12,900 nucleotides of DNA from Parcubacteria group bacterium GW2011_GWA2_47_7 (lineage in GTDB: Bacteria > Patescibacteriota > Minisyncoccia > Phycocordibacterales > UBA6899), in the NCBI GenBank assembly GCA_000999395.1, contig LCOM01000008.1:1-12900 (forward strand). Reading direction: 5' to 3'. Made by a program: the position numbers and the translations under genes. Positions 1-7,534 of the stretch are shown one piece after another; position 1 is the stretch's first letter; the number at the start of each line of letters is the position of its first letter. The notes beneath the pieces are model-generated. The model saw only the letters and a program-made list of their open reading frames with translations, searched no databases and had not been told where the DNA came from.

Positions 1-12
1 ACAAACTTTGGT

Positions 13-201
13 TTAAACTCCAAATCTTCTCTGTCTCTTGTTAAACTCATCAATTGCTTTTTCAAGTTCATTACTGTCAAATGCAGGCCATAAGGTATCT
101 GTAGAGTAAAACTCAGTATAAGCGCATTCAATAAAATCGTCCACATGCGCATACTGTGCGAATGAACGATTTCTGCAGAACGAAGCGGTAATGAAGAATG
201 A
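13..201 (-). pseudogene. uppS: C-terminal remnant of isoprenyl (undecaprenyl) diphosphate synthase
   Basis: Read on the minus strand, the frame ending at TAA 13-15 gives a short peptide whose last roughly 39 residues look like the C-terminus of UppS. They contain AYTEFYSTDTLWPAFD, a spaced acidic helix, and a final RQRRFGV. In the family this end follows the AY(S/T)E-(F/L)Y...LWP.F pattern and closes with R.RR(F/Y)G. The frame is closed by an in-frame TAG at 202-204 and contains no ATG. The residues before the AYTE motif (about nt 130-201) do not match the RTSGE...SNF region expected in UppS. I could not find the rest of the protein in any minus-strand frame up to 323. It therefore reads as a decayed or rearranged 3' fragment, not a gene. 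UppS normally makes the lipid carrier for cell-wall synthesis; this piece cannot. A sequencing frameshift is a less likely alternative. Confidence 0.6.
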
Positions 202-290
202 CTACTTTAACAAGAAATATTTTTAGAATGCACACAAAAAATGGATATGACACCTCACTGAAATTATATTATCTTAGGGGAACTCCACAA

Positions 291-305
291 GCATCAAAGT
301 GATGC
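291..305. other. Small hairpin downstream of the response regulator
   Basis: A perfect 6-bp inverted repeat (GCATCA / TGATGC, 3-nt loop) lies 18 bp beyond the regulator stop codon. There is no T-run on either side, so it is a poor intrinsic terminator. It may only be a 3'-end stabilising hairpin or chance. No better terminator is visible between 205 and 323. Confidence 0.25.
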
Positions 306-323
306 GGCCTGCTGTTGATGACC

Positions 324-728
324 TTACTCAGTAATGTCACTAAGTTTTTGCCTGATGATTTCTGTCACCTCACTTGGCAATACTGCGGATTTAACCAAAT
401 ACTCACAAGCGCCCAATGCGAGACCGTTCTTCACGTCATCGTGTCCGCCAAAATTCGAAAAGATAATAACCGGAATCTCCTTCGTTGCGTCATTGTTCTT
501 GAGTAATCTAAGCACCTCAAGTCCACCCACATCGGGAAGCAGTATATCAAGCAAGATGATATCTGGATGCTCCGTGAGCGCATGAGACAGTCCTTCAGCT
601 CCAGTTTCGGTAGCAATCACGTCATAGCCGGCTTTTAGCAAATTATTTTCGACCAGTGAGCTGAGAAAAGCATCGTCTTCAACGGTAAGGACGGTCAAAA
701 TCTTTTTTTTATCCCTTTTTTCTTCCAT
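324..728 (-). CDS. Single-domain response regulator (receiver only)
   Basis: The product is 134 residues, essentially one CheY-like receiver domain with no DNA-binding or enzymatic output. The expected residues are visible: an acidic pocket (E17, D18, D19), phospho-acceptor D61 in the strand ILLDILLPD, switch residue S91 (IIFSN), and invariant K113 (YLVKS). I chose the ATG at 728 over the in-frame ATG at 761 because the extra 11 residues are not part of the fold and the nearer start leaves a plausible promoter upstream. It lies 98 bp after the kinase stop codon in the same direction, so the kinase is its likely phospho-donor. It may be co-transcribed or have its own promoter in that gap. Without an output domain it presumably acts by binding a partner protein encoded elsewhere. 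The family call is firm; the target is unknown. Confidence 0.93.
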   Translation of the reverse strand: MEEKRDKKKILTVLTVEDDAFLSSLVENNLLKAGYDVIATETGAEGLSHALTEHPDIILLDILLPDVGGLEVLRLLKNNDATKEIPVIIFSNFGGHDDVKNGLALGACEYLVKSAVLPSEVTEIIRQKLSDITE

Positions 729-737
729 GCTCGCTAT

Positions 738-766
738 AGTGTATATTGCGATGTCGCACATGTAAA
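738..766 (-). promoter_or_regulatory. Candidate promoter for the response regulator
   Basis: On the minus strand TTTACA (766-761) and TACACT (743-738) are separated by 17 nt. That is 5/6 and 4/6 matches to sigma70-type boxes. The -10 box ends 9 nt before the ATG at 728, so a transcript would be leaderless or nearly so. This would let the regulator be expressed apart from the kinase. The match is modest. Confidence 0.3.
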
Positions 767-826
767 GACAATATTACACACCCCAACGATATCTGCTCAT
801 CGCATGTCACCCACCCTTGCACAATT

Positions 827-2884
827 CTATACGCGAAGCTTCACTTCCCCATCCTCGGGACGCATTCCAGATTTCGGCACAGTAAAACAGAATTTAGTAC
901 CGACATTCTCTTTGGACTCAAACCAAATTCTGCCCCCCCACTTCTCTGTAAGCGCCTTCACGAGTACCAATCCGAGCCCCGATCCTTCGGGAACCTTTGC
1001 TGTCGCATTTTCTGCGCGGAAAAACTTTTCGAATATCTGGTCTTTCTGCTTGTCTGGTATGCCAATGCCGGAATCAGCAACGCAATAGGTGGTCATCTTA
1101 TCATCCTCGGTTATGGTTACGTTTATCGTACTTCCGTCAAATGCGTACCGGTTTGCATTCGTCAGTAGATTTTGAATAACTTGCCAAATCACGTCTTGGT
1201 CCATCAAAATAACTGATATTTGTTCCGGCTTTGAAATTACCACAACTTGTTGTTTTTTTGCATCGAGGCTCTGTTTAAGCATCAGCACAACCGCCTCGGT
1301 TGTTGCCTTGATGTCGATAGGGACTGGCTCTATCTTTACGCGACCGGCTTCAACGCGCGCCAACTGAAGCAGGAGATTTACAAGTGCAATCATACGATCA
1401 ACCCCCTGATATATTCTTTCAATAAAGTGGCGTTGTTCATCAGTGATAGCACCGGCATCTCCGGCAATGAGCATCTCCGAAAACCAGCGCATTGAAGTGA
1501 GCGGGGTACGTAATTGATGAGATGCAGTCGAGATAAAACCAACGCGAGCATCCTCAAGAGAGCGCTCTTCACTCACATCGCGAATCATAAGAATCACACC
1601 CTCCACCTCCCCGTTTTGAGTGTGAATAATTCGCGAAACTTCAAAATATACGGGGATAGTACGTTGTCGCGCTACCAACCAGACATCATTGAGCGCTGGA
1701 ATATCCTTTTCCGAGATAAATAGATTTTCCCAATATTCACGAGTTATCGGTGTTTTGTTGTCATGAAGAAAAAAGCAACTGTCCGACAAGGTTGCCCCCA
1801 TTAATTCTTTATCACTAGACCCGAGAAGCTGTATAGCCGAATTATTGACAATGGTAATTTTCTGTTCGGGATTGAGCATAATAACACCCTCTTTAATACT
1901 CGCGAGCAATAAGGAGTATGTACTGCGCTCTTTGTCCGCTTGATGAGCCACTTTCGCCGTTTCCAATAAAGCCTGCTGAATATCTTCAGCTTGCCTCCTT
2001 TCCTTCTCCTGCAAAACTTGAGAATCCTCAAGCAAGCTGGCCATAATATTTCGTGATTCCTTTATTTCGACGAGCTGAGCTGCAAGGGTGTGAGTTTTAT
2101 CTGCAACCTTACGATCAAATCCTCTAAATAAGTCCCTCGTGTTTGCTGCCATCGCATTTACTGATTGCGCGAGTCTGCCTATCTCATCTTTGCTGTTTAA
2201 GTCAGACATGGCACCAAGGTCTCCTCGCGCAATACTTGATGCCACTTTCATCAATCCAATAATCGGCTTAACAAGAGTTCGGGAAATCAGAACATATTCC
2301 ACTGCAAAAACCAAAAGGAGCATGAGCCCAACCAAAAAGGCGAATAGATAAAGCATCACCGAATTCTGCTGATATGCATAACCCAATGTTGCGTCGATGA
2401 TGGCTACATAGTGTGTCTCTCCGCCGATATCACGCAATGGGACAATACCACGCACAAAAGACTCGAGTGGCATGGCCACCCCATGACCATCACTAATACT
2501 CAACCAGACATTGGGTACCCCAACAACAAATGCGTTCTCAATATTCAGACGGTAAGGAGTAATATCAAAACTCCCCACAGGATTATCCACGGGGTTTGAG
2601 TAAATTACATGTTGACTAATATCCACCACTCGAATACCGAAGATCGTTGCATCAGAATTCCGAATTTGGCTAAAATATTCATTCATCACCACGGAAGACG
2701 CATCTGCAGTAAGAGCTTCGCGAGGGAACGGCTTGATGTTGTGAAGAACAAACGAATCAAGTGCTCCCTTGCGCGCTTCAAGCGAGGACCGATCAAGTCC
2801 TACTTTAACGATTAGCAAAAGCATCGCGAAAGAGAGGACGAAGAGAAGCGCAAACGGTAAAAATATTTTAGACCGTATCATCAT
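827..2884 (-). CDS. Membrane sensor histidine kinase (HAMP-PAS-HisKA-HATPase)
   Basis: The product is 685 residues, a full-length orthodox kinase. TM1 is at about 8-28 and an extracytoplasmic sensor region at about 30-174. TM2 is at about 176-200, HAMP at about 201-255, and a coiled-coil linker at about 258-320. A PAS domain follows at about 323-440. HisKA carries the phospho-accepting H456 in SHQLRTPL. The ATPase domain shows the N-box (QNLLTNANRY, 571-580), G1 (DSGIGIP, 604-610), the F-box around 618-622 and G2 (GSGLGL, 634-639). All catalytic signatures are intact. Two adjacent ATGs (2884 and 2881) are possible starts. Either overlaps the end of the upstream sensor gene by 14-17 bp, which implies translational coupling. 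The ectodomain ligand cannot be read from sequence. The receiver protein downstream is the obvious phosphotransfer partner. Confidence 0.95.
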   Translation of the reverse strand: MMIRSKIFLPFALLFVLSFAMLLLIVKVGLDRSSLEARKGALDSFVLHNIKPFPREALTADASSVVMNEYFSQIRNSDATIFGIRVVDISQHVIYSNPVDNPVGSFDITPYRLNIENAFVVGVPNVWLSISDGHGVAMPLESFVRGIVPLRDIGGETHYVAIIDATLGYAYQQNSVMLYLFAFLVGLMLLLVFAVEYVLISRTLVKPIIGLMKVASSIARGDLGAMSDLNSKDEIGRLAQSVNAMAANTRDLFRGFDRKVADKTHTLAAQLVEIKESRNIMASLLEDSQVLQEKERRQAEDIQQALLETAKVAHQADKERSTYSLLLASIKEGVIMLNPEQKITIVNNSAIQLLGSSDKELMGATLSDSCFFLHDNKTPITREYWENLFISEKDIPALNDVWLVARQRTIPVYFEVSRIIHTQNGEVEGVILMIRDVSEERSLEDARVGFISTASHQLRTPLTSMRWFSEMLIAGDAGAITDEQRHFIERIYQGVDRMIALVNLLLQLARVEAGRVKIEPVPIDIKATTEAVVLMLKQSLDAKKQQVVVISKPEQISVILMDQDVIWQVIQNLLTNANRYAFDGSTINVTITEDDKMTTYCVADSGIGIPDKQKDQIFEKFFRAENATAKVPEGSGLGLVLVKALTEKWGGRIWFESKENVGTKFCFTVPKSGMRPEDGEVKLRV

Positions 2885-3542
2885 GTGTTCTATGCATTTT
2901 TAGCCACAGGTAAGCATAAGCCGTTGCGATAGTAAAGAAAAATCCTATGCTTGTCACAAAAAGCCACCAATAAAATATCCCGCGAAGTTTATCCACAACA
3001 TCCTGAACATTATAATACAACTCAACAATCCCGACGACCTCATTCTCGTTTTTTACGGGAATGTATACCTCCATAAAATTGCGACAATACAGTTCACATA
3101 CCTTTTGATAAAGCACAGCCTCATCAATCAAAACACCAAGCGTACCCTTAATAACAGTGTCGCCACTCCCATAAGGCTCTCTTACCTCATCGTTGGTCGA
3201 GAATCGCTGCCCATTTAATACAGAAAGGTCTGACCAAAGTACACGATAATTGGCATCCCATATTTTTACACGAAACAATCCGGCTCCTCCATTCTTTTGA
3301 TAAAAGTCAGAAAATGCTTGTGTGTTAGATGCGGTAACATCTGTCGTAAAATTCTCAAGAGAAATACTCCCATCTGACAAAGCATTCGCAACCAGTGCCT
3401 CTGCGGCATGTCCGCGACTCACGACTTCGGGAGCATGGGCAAACAATTCCACATCATGATAAATCTGATATTTGGGATAAAGAAACAAGGCGTCTGCTAT
3501 CGCAAATACGCCAATGAGAAAAATGAACGATGCTTTCTGCAT
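2868..3542 (-). CDS. Stand-alone membrane sensor protein paired with the kinase
   Basis: The product is 224 residues: an N-terminal TM (about 4-22), an extracytoplasmic domain of about 165 residues, a second TM (about 189-213) and a short basic cytoplasmic tail. The end of the ectodomain (MEVYIPVKNENEVVGIVELY, 157-176) has the strand pattern of Cache/PAS-like periplasmic sensors, in which 'Pv.n..e.vGvvel' precedes the exit helix. No catalytic or signalling domain is present, so it cannot signal alone. Two cysteines, C149 and C153, are the only ones in the protein and lie four residues apart in the ectodomain. The gene overlaps the histidine kinase by about 15 bp and is first in the cassette. 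I infer that it feeds its signal to that kinase by membrane contact. An alternative is an orphan receptor acting as a decoy or ligand-binding partner. The family assignment is by pattern, not by a search. Confidence 0.75.
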   Translation of the reverse strand: MQKASFIFLIGVFAIADALFLYPKYQIYHDVELFAHAPEVVSRGHAAEALVANALSDGSISLENFTTDVTASNTQAFSDFYQKNGGAGLFRVKIWDANYRVLWSDLSVLNGQRFSTNDEVREPYGSGDTVIKGTLGVLIDEAVLYQKVCELYCRNFMEVYIPVKNENEVVGIVELYYNVQDVVDKLRGIFYWWLFVTSIGFFFTIATAYAYLWLKMHRTHDDTV

Positions 3543-3546
3543 ATAA

Positions 3547-3574
3547 ATTATAATGCGCGTTGTGGCACCGTCAG
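3547..3574 (-). promoter_or_regulatory. Promoter of the sensor-kinase cassette, apparently leaderless
   Basis: On the minus strand a perfect -10 box TATAAT (3552-3547) follows a -35-like CTGACG (3574-3569) with a 16-nt spacer. Only 4 nt separate the -10 box from the ATG at 3542. Initiation at the usual distance would place +1 at or next to the A of the start codon. No Shine-Dalgarno sequence can fit. This is a good candidate for a leaderless mRNA. Confidence 0.55.
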
Positions 3575-3615
3575 TATATCACCATCACAAAATTACCCAT
3601 AGTAATTAGCTGCGA

Positions 3616-3708
3616 TATATTTTGACGAAATTAAATACAAAAAACTGAAACGTATGATTCCGACCAACCAAGATAGCGAGTGGGCAAAGGAATCTTCAGT
3701 TGTTTTTT
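3616..3708 (+). ncRNA. Possible small RNA with terminator-like 3' end
   Basis: On the plus strand, TTACCC (3593-3598) and TATATT (3616-3621) with a 17-nt spacer could form a promoter. About 25 nt further, AACTGAA (3643-3649) and GATTCC (3656-3661) pair with GGAATC (3689-3694) and TTCAGTT (3695-3701), followed by a T-run at 3703-3708. This would give a transcript of about 80 nt. The stem has a 6-nt bulge and a 27-nt loop, which is not a canonical terminator, and the -35 box is weak. The same inverted repeat also has a T-run on the minus strand. Treat it as a hypothesis. Confidence 0.22.
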
Positions 3709-3753
3709 GAATTTATCAGTTCACGGTAGATAAGCTTACTCTATAATATAGAA

Positions 3754-3777
3754 ACAGCCCCGCCGAAGCGGGACTGT
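3754..3777 (-). terminator. Intrinsic terminator of the oxidoreductase operon
   Basis: A 10-bp stem (ACAGTCCCGC / GCGGGGCTGT, one G-U pair) is closed by a stable TTCG tetraloop and followed on the minus strand by TTTC and an AT-rich stretch. It starts 13 bp after the stop codon of the alpha-beta gene, where an operon terminator is expected. The U-tract is short. Confidence 0.8.
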
Positions 3778-3789
3778 GAACACGTAAGT

Positions 3790-5847
3790 TCAAAAATACT
3801 TTTCCAATTTTTCGAATTCTTCCCAATCAAGGTCAACACGAATCTTCGCCAGTGCGATGTCTTCGTCGGTCCAATGTGCGAATCTACCCTGCGGCTTAAC
3901 GTACTCCGCAAGCATCGCGCGATCGGTCGGTCGATGCGTGATACTCCACTTTCCATGATCACACTCCACCAAAGGAAACACTTTAGTTTCAACAGCGAGA
4001 TGCGCCATATAAAGTGATGCACTTGGCTCAACCTTCCACCCCGTATTGCACGGAGCAAGCACATGGAGAAAGCGCAGACCTTGCCCCTTGTAGGCGATAG
4101 CCTTTGCGAGCTTCCTGTTGAAGTCATCCAAATGATAAATTGACGCGGAGGCGGCATATGGAATGCCGTGCATCGCCATGATTTGGAGAATCTTTTTCTT
4201 GAATTGCAACTTCGGTGCGAAAGCCGGATTTGTTTCGGTCACTGCACCATGCGGTGTTGCCGAAGAACCTTGACCTCCGGTATTCATGTACGCCTCATTG
4301 TCATAGCAGACGTATATGATATCGGCACCCTGCGCTGCCACTCCAGAAAGACCACCAAAACCAATGTCGAATGTTCCCCCATCACCACCAAACGCTATGG
4401 CGGTGATGTCTTTCCCTGTCTTTTTAGCCGCATCTTTCATTCCCGCAGCGACAGGCGCCGCGGAAGCAAACGGGCAATGGAGCATGGGAACATTAACATG
4501 CGAACGTGGTCCGGGTCCGTCAATGATGGACCAGCAGCAGGCGGGTAGAGCTACTTGGGCACCCTTTCCAACCGCCTTGAGTACATGGCGCATCACAATG
4601 GGTGCCGTACACCCCGCACAGCCGCGATGCCCAGACTTCACTTGTTGACCGGTATCCGCTATCGGGATGATGACCGGAACTTTTTCTTGAACCGGAACAT
4701 CCTCAGGGACACCGCGCCACTCTGCGTGTGGACCACCATCACTGTCACGACCCAACACCTCGTCAATGATGCCCGTGAATAATTCAGCATTCATCGGGAC
4801 TCCGCCAACTCCGACATTGAATCCAAAGACCGGCGTTGTTTTCCCATACAGCGCATGACGCACTTCTTGTAGGATAACCTCTTGGTGATCGGTGTCGATG
4901 ACGATGACCCTCGATACACCCTTGAGTGCCTTGCAAATCGAGGCACTCGGGAACGGACGAAAGAGACGAATTTGAATTGCACCAACCTTCTGCCCCCTAT
5001 CGCGCATACGATCGACCGCCTCATGCACGAGACGCGTTGTGCTTCCCAAAACCACAACGGCAGTCTCGGCATCCTCCATGCGATATGCACCGATTGGGTC
5101 ATAACGTGTGTCGAATCTTTTTTCAAATTCGCGCCCCACTGTAGCCACGATCTTTTCAGATGCAAAGAAGTCGCGTGCAAACTGTCGCTTGACCGCAAAA
5201 TATCGTTCAGGCTTCCCTGAAGCTCCGATAGAATGCGGATCATTCACATCGAGCGCATGCGGGAAGCGGCGCTTCACTGAAAAAGTATCGACATCTTCCT
5301 GTGACTGCGTGACAACGGGCTCCTTCGTATGACTCAAGATAAATCCATCGAAACATACCATCACAGGAAAGCAGGTGCGTTCTGCAATCGGAAATGCCAT
5401 GAGCATAAGATCGTACACCTCTTGATTGCTCGCGGCATACAATTGCAAAAATCCGGTATCCCGTTGCGAAAGCGAGTCGGACTTATCCGAGGAAATGTTC
5501 CAAGGCGGACCAAGTGCTCGGTTTACATTTGCCAAGACAATCGGGATACGTGACCCCGCAGCCCAATGCAAACCTTCACACATATAGACCAGTCCTTGCC
5601 CTGATGTCGCAGTGAAACAGCGTGCACCTTGATGCCCCGCACCGATGACGCGCGCGATAGCGGCATACTCAGAGTCAACGTTGGTAAACTGACAATTGGC
5701 CAGCTTTCCGGACGCCACCATATCTCCGAGCACCTCAATGATATTTGTTTGAGGCGTAATCGGATACGCCGGTATAACCTCGGGTCGCGATTGTGCCACT
5801 GCAAGTGCAGTAACTTCGCTTCCTGTTAATGCTTTCCGCTCAGTCAT
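3790..5847 (-). CDS. 2-oxoacid (probably pyruvate):ferredoxin oxidoreductase, fused alpha-beta subunit
   Basis: The product oxidatively decarboxylates a 2-oxoacid with CoA to acyl-CoA and CO2, reducing ferredoxin, and is potentially reversible. Numbered from the upstream ATG (686 residues), 1 to about 385 is PorA-like: YPITPQT (29-35), the conserved glutamate in VDSEYA (E61), and NRALGPP (110-116). About 400-686 is PorB-like: iron-sulfur cysteines in GCAGC (C411, C414), C438/C439 and C601 (APCNTGW), and the ThDP motif GGDGG (488-492) to N518/N523. All key residues are present. Alpha and beta are usually separate chains; here they are one, without the gamma and delta domains, so it differs from the classical single-chain enzyme. 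ATGs occur at 5850 and 5847. The near-perfect Shine-Dalgarno GGAGGTGA at 5858-5851 suits 5847 better. The start overlaps the preceding gene. Pyruvate is the likeliest substrate, but a branched-chain 2-oxoacid is not excluded. Confidence 0.93.
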   Translation of the reverse strand: MTERKALTGSEVTALAVAQSRPEVIPAYPITPQTNIIEVLGDMVASGKLANCQFTNVDSEYAAIARVIGAGHQGARCFTATSGQGLVYMCEGLHWAAGSRIPIVLANVNRALGPPWNISSDKSDSLSQRDTGFLQLYAASNQEVYDLMLMAFPIAERTCFPVMVCFDGFILSHTKEPVVTQSQEDVDTFSVKRRFPHALDVNDPHSIGASGKPERYFAVKRQFARDFFASEKIVATVGREFEKRFDTRYDPIGAYRMEDAETAVVVLGSTTRLVHEAVDRMRDRGQKVGAIQIRLFRPFPSASICKALKGVSRVIVIDTDHQEVILQEVRHALYGKTTPVFGFNVGVGGVPMNAELFTGIIDEVLGRDSDGGPHAEWRGVPEDVPVQEKVPVIIPIADTGQQVKSGHRGCAGCTAPIVMRHVLKAVGKGAQVALPACCWSIIDGPGPRSHVNVPMLHCPFASAAPVAAGMKDAAKKTGKDITAIAFGGDGGTFDIGFGGLSGVAAQGADIIYVCYDNEAYMNTGGQGSSATPHGAVTETNPAFAPKLQFKKKILQIMAMHGIPYAASASIYHLDDFNRKLAKAIAYKGQGLRFLHVLAPCNTGWKVEPSASLYMAHLAVETKVFPLVECDHGKWSITHRPTDRAMLAEYVKPQGRFAHWTDEDIALAKIRVDLDWEEFEKLEKYF

Positions 5848-7534
5848 CATTCACCTCCTCCATGTCGTCGAACACAATGACCCCGCGCTCACATACATCC
5901 GCGCAAAGACCACACCCCTTACACATATCAGTATTGATAGTATAAGAATTATCAGCCATCTTTATGATTGAAACATCGGGACAGAAGTCGAAACAGCGAT
6001 TGCAGGCGATGCACGTTCCACAGTTTATGCAGCGTGCCGCTTCTTTCTCCGCCATCTCTCTCGTCATGGTCCGTGTCGTTTCCGCAAAGTCTCGGAAACC
6101 CTTTTGGGTTAGTTGATGTTCAAGGAAGATATTCGGATTCGCGCGCAATTTGGCCAAATAATGAAATTTGATCTCCTGCTCGCGAACCACATCTTTGCTT
6201 GCCACATCATGATGCACGCCAGTGACACGTCGAATAATTGCTTTGGCCGCCTCCTTGCCGGATGCAATAGCCTCACTCACCGAGCGCGGACCATAGAGTG
6301 CATCTCCCGCACAAACAACTTTCTCCAGATACACATCTTCTTCACTGTGAGGAAGCGCTGTTTCGGAAATGATTGCTGCGACATCAGATGACTCACCGAT
6401 TGCAGAGAACGCGAGGTCGCAGGTGATGGTAAATTCTACCCCATCCGCTTCTTCTACTCTGCGCCGACCGCTCTCATCGGATTCTCCTAGTATCATGCGC
6501 ACACAACGAAGCTCCCTCTTTCCATCTTCTCGCCGAATGATATGGCGAGGTGATGTGAGAAAGACGAATCGAACACCCTCGCGCTTGGCGACGGCAATTT
6601 CATCTTTGTGAGCGGGCATCTCTTCTTCACTACGGCGGTACATAATCGTGACTTTTGTCCCGGACTTTTGACCCAGCCGAAGGACGCTCCGCGCAACATC
6701 TATAGCAGTATTTCCGCCACCAATGACGCACACATGCTCCGCATGTTCTACCTTCAAGCCATCCACACGTCCCGACGATACCATCGACAAGAAATCGAGT
6801 CCACTGTTCAACAGGTTCTCTTCTTCTCTTACGTGAAACAGTGCCCTTGTCTTGTGTGCACCAAGTGCGACCACCACGTGGTCGAACTTTTCGCACGCAC
6901 GCAACAACGCGTCTCTGTCTACACGAGCACGCATCTGTGCTTTCCCCCCAAGCTCGATCACCATGCTTGATATCTCTTGCTCCAGAAGTTTCTTCGGCAA
7001 ACGATACGCCGGGATACCGTAGCGCAAGAGACCACCCAATTCTTCGTTTTCGTCGAAGATGGTAACGTCGCATCCCGCTCGCGCGAGAAAGTGCGCCGCA
7101 GAAAGTCCCGCTGGTCCCCCACCGATAACGGCGACAGTCACAGGAGTCATCAGTTGATTCAACTGAGCGCTCGGATGAAGATGATGCTTGATGGCATATT
7201 CACCGAGAAACCGCTCGACGGCCCCGACGGAAACACGATCATCAAAACCTTTCCGATTGCACTCTTGCTCGCAGAAGCGATAACACACACGTCCGGTGAT
7301 AAGCGGAAACGGATTTTCATCCGTAAGCTCACGCCATGCAGCATCAAGATTTCCTTTTGCTATTAGATCCATCCACGTCGGAATATTTCCCGCGCATGGA
7401 CACAAGTCAGTGCATGGTGAAAGTCGTTCCTGATGTACCGGTGTTCTCCTGCGCCACGTACCCGTGGGCGTCGGAGGCGTACCGGTCACCGAAATCGATA
7501 TCGCCGGAAAATTTTTCAGTTTTTTCACATCCAT
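5840..7534 (-). CDS. GltD-like NAD(P)/FAD flavoprotein fused to 2x[4Fe-4S] ferredoxin (delta subunit)
   Basis: The product is 564 residues. The N-terminus has the short TGTWRR...P segment seen at the start of delta subunits. A GltD-type cysteine region follows (C41, C45, C47 and C84, C88, C92 in GRVCYRFCEQEC). Next comes an FAD-binding Rossmann motif (GGGPAG, 138-143) and an NAD(P)-binding motif (GGGNTAID, 272-279). The C-terminal domain carries CxxCxxCxxxCP (C508, C511, C514, C518, with extra C502 and C505) and a second CxxCxxCxxxC (C538, C541, C544, C548). It looks competent to carry electrons between the oxidoreductase core and NAD(P)H through two ferredoxin clusters and FAD. The start codon overlaps the gamma gene by 10 bp and the end overlaps the alpha-beta gene, so the three are coupled. 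It was not called glutamate synthase small subunit because no large-subunit gene is nearby and the ferredoxin tail matches POR-delta. Direction of electron flow is inferred. Confidence 0.92.
   Translation of the reverse strand: MDVKKLKNFPAISISVTGTPPTPTGTWRRRTPVHQERLSPCTDLCPCAGNIPTWMDLIAKGNLDAAWRELTDENPFPLITGRVCYRFCEQECNRKGFDDRVSVGAVERFLGEYAIKHHLHPSAQLNQLMTPVTVAVIGGGPAGLSAAHFLARAGCDVTIFDENEELGGLLRYGIPAYRLPKKLLEQEISSMVIELGGKAQMRARVDRDALLRACEKFDHVVVALGAHKTRALFHVREEENLLNSGLDFLSMVSSGRVDGLKVEHAEHVCVIGGGNTAIDVARSVLRLGQKSGTKVTIMYRRSEEEMPAHKDEIAVAKREGVRFVFLTSPRHIIRREDGKRELRCVRMILGESDESGRRRVEEADGVEFTITCDLAFSAIGESSDVAAIISETALPHSEEDVYLEKVVCAGDALYGPRSVSEAIASGKEAAKAIIRRVTGVHHDVASKDVVREQEIKFHYLAKLRANPNIFLEHQLTQKGFRDFAETTRTMTREMAEKEAARCINCGTCIACNRCFDFCPDVSIIKMADNSYTINTDMCKGCGLCADVCERGVIVFDDMEEVNDD
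5851..5858 (-). promoter_or_regulatory. Strong Shine-Dalgarno before the alpha-beta gene
   Basis: GGAGGTGA, fully complementary to the 16S rRNA 3' end, lies directly before the ATGATG pair. From GGAGG the spacing is 3 nt to the first ATG (5850) and 6 nt to the second (5847). This favours the second as the true start. It sits inside the last codons of the upstream gene. Confidence 0.75.

Noticed and set aside
5840..7534. Calling the flavoprotein a glutamate synthase small subunit
   Set aside because: The C-terminal two-cluster ferredoxin domain, the overlap with POR subunits and the absence of a GltB gene fit a POR-delta fusion better.
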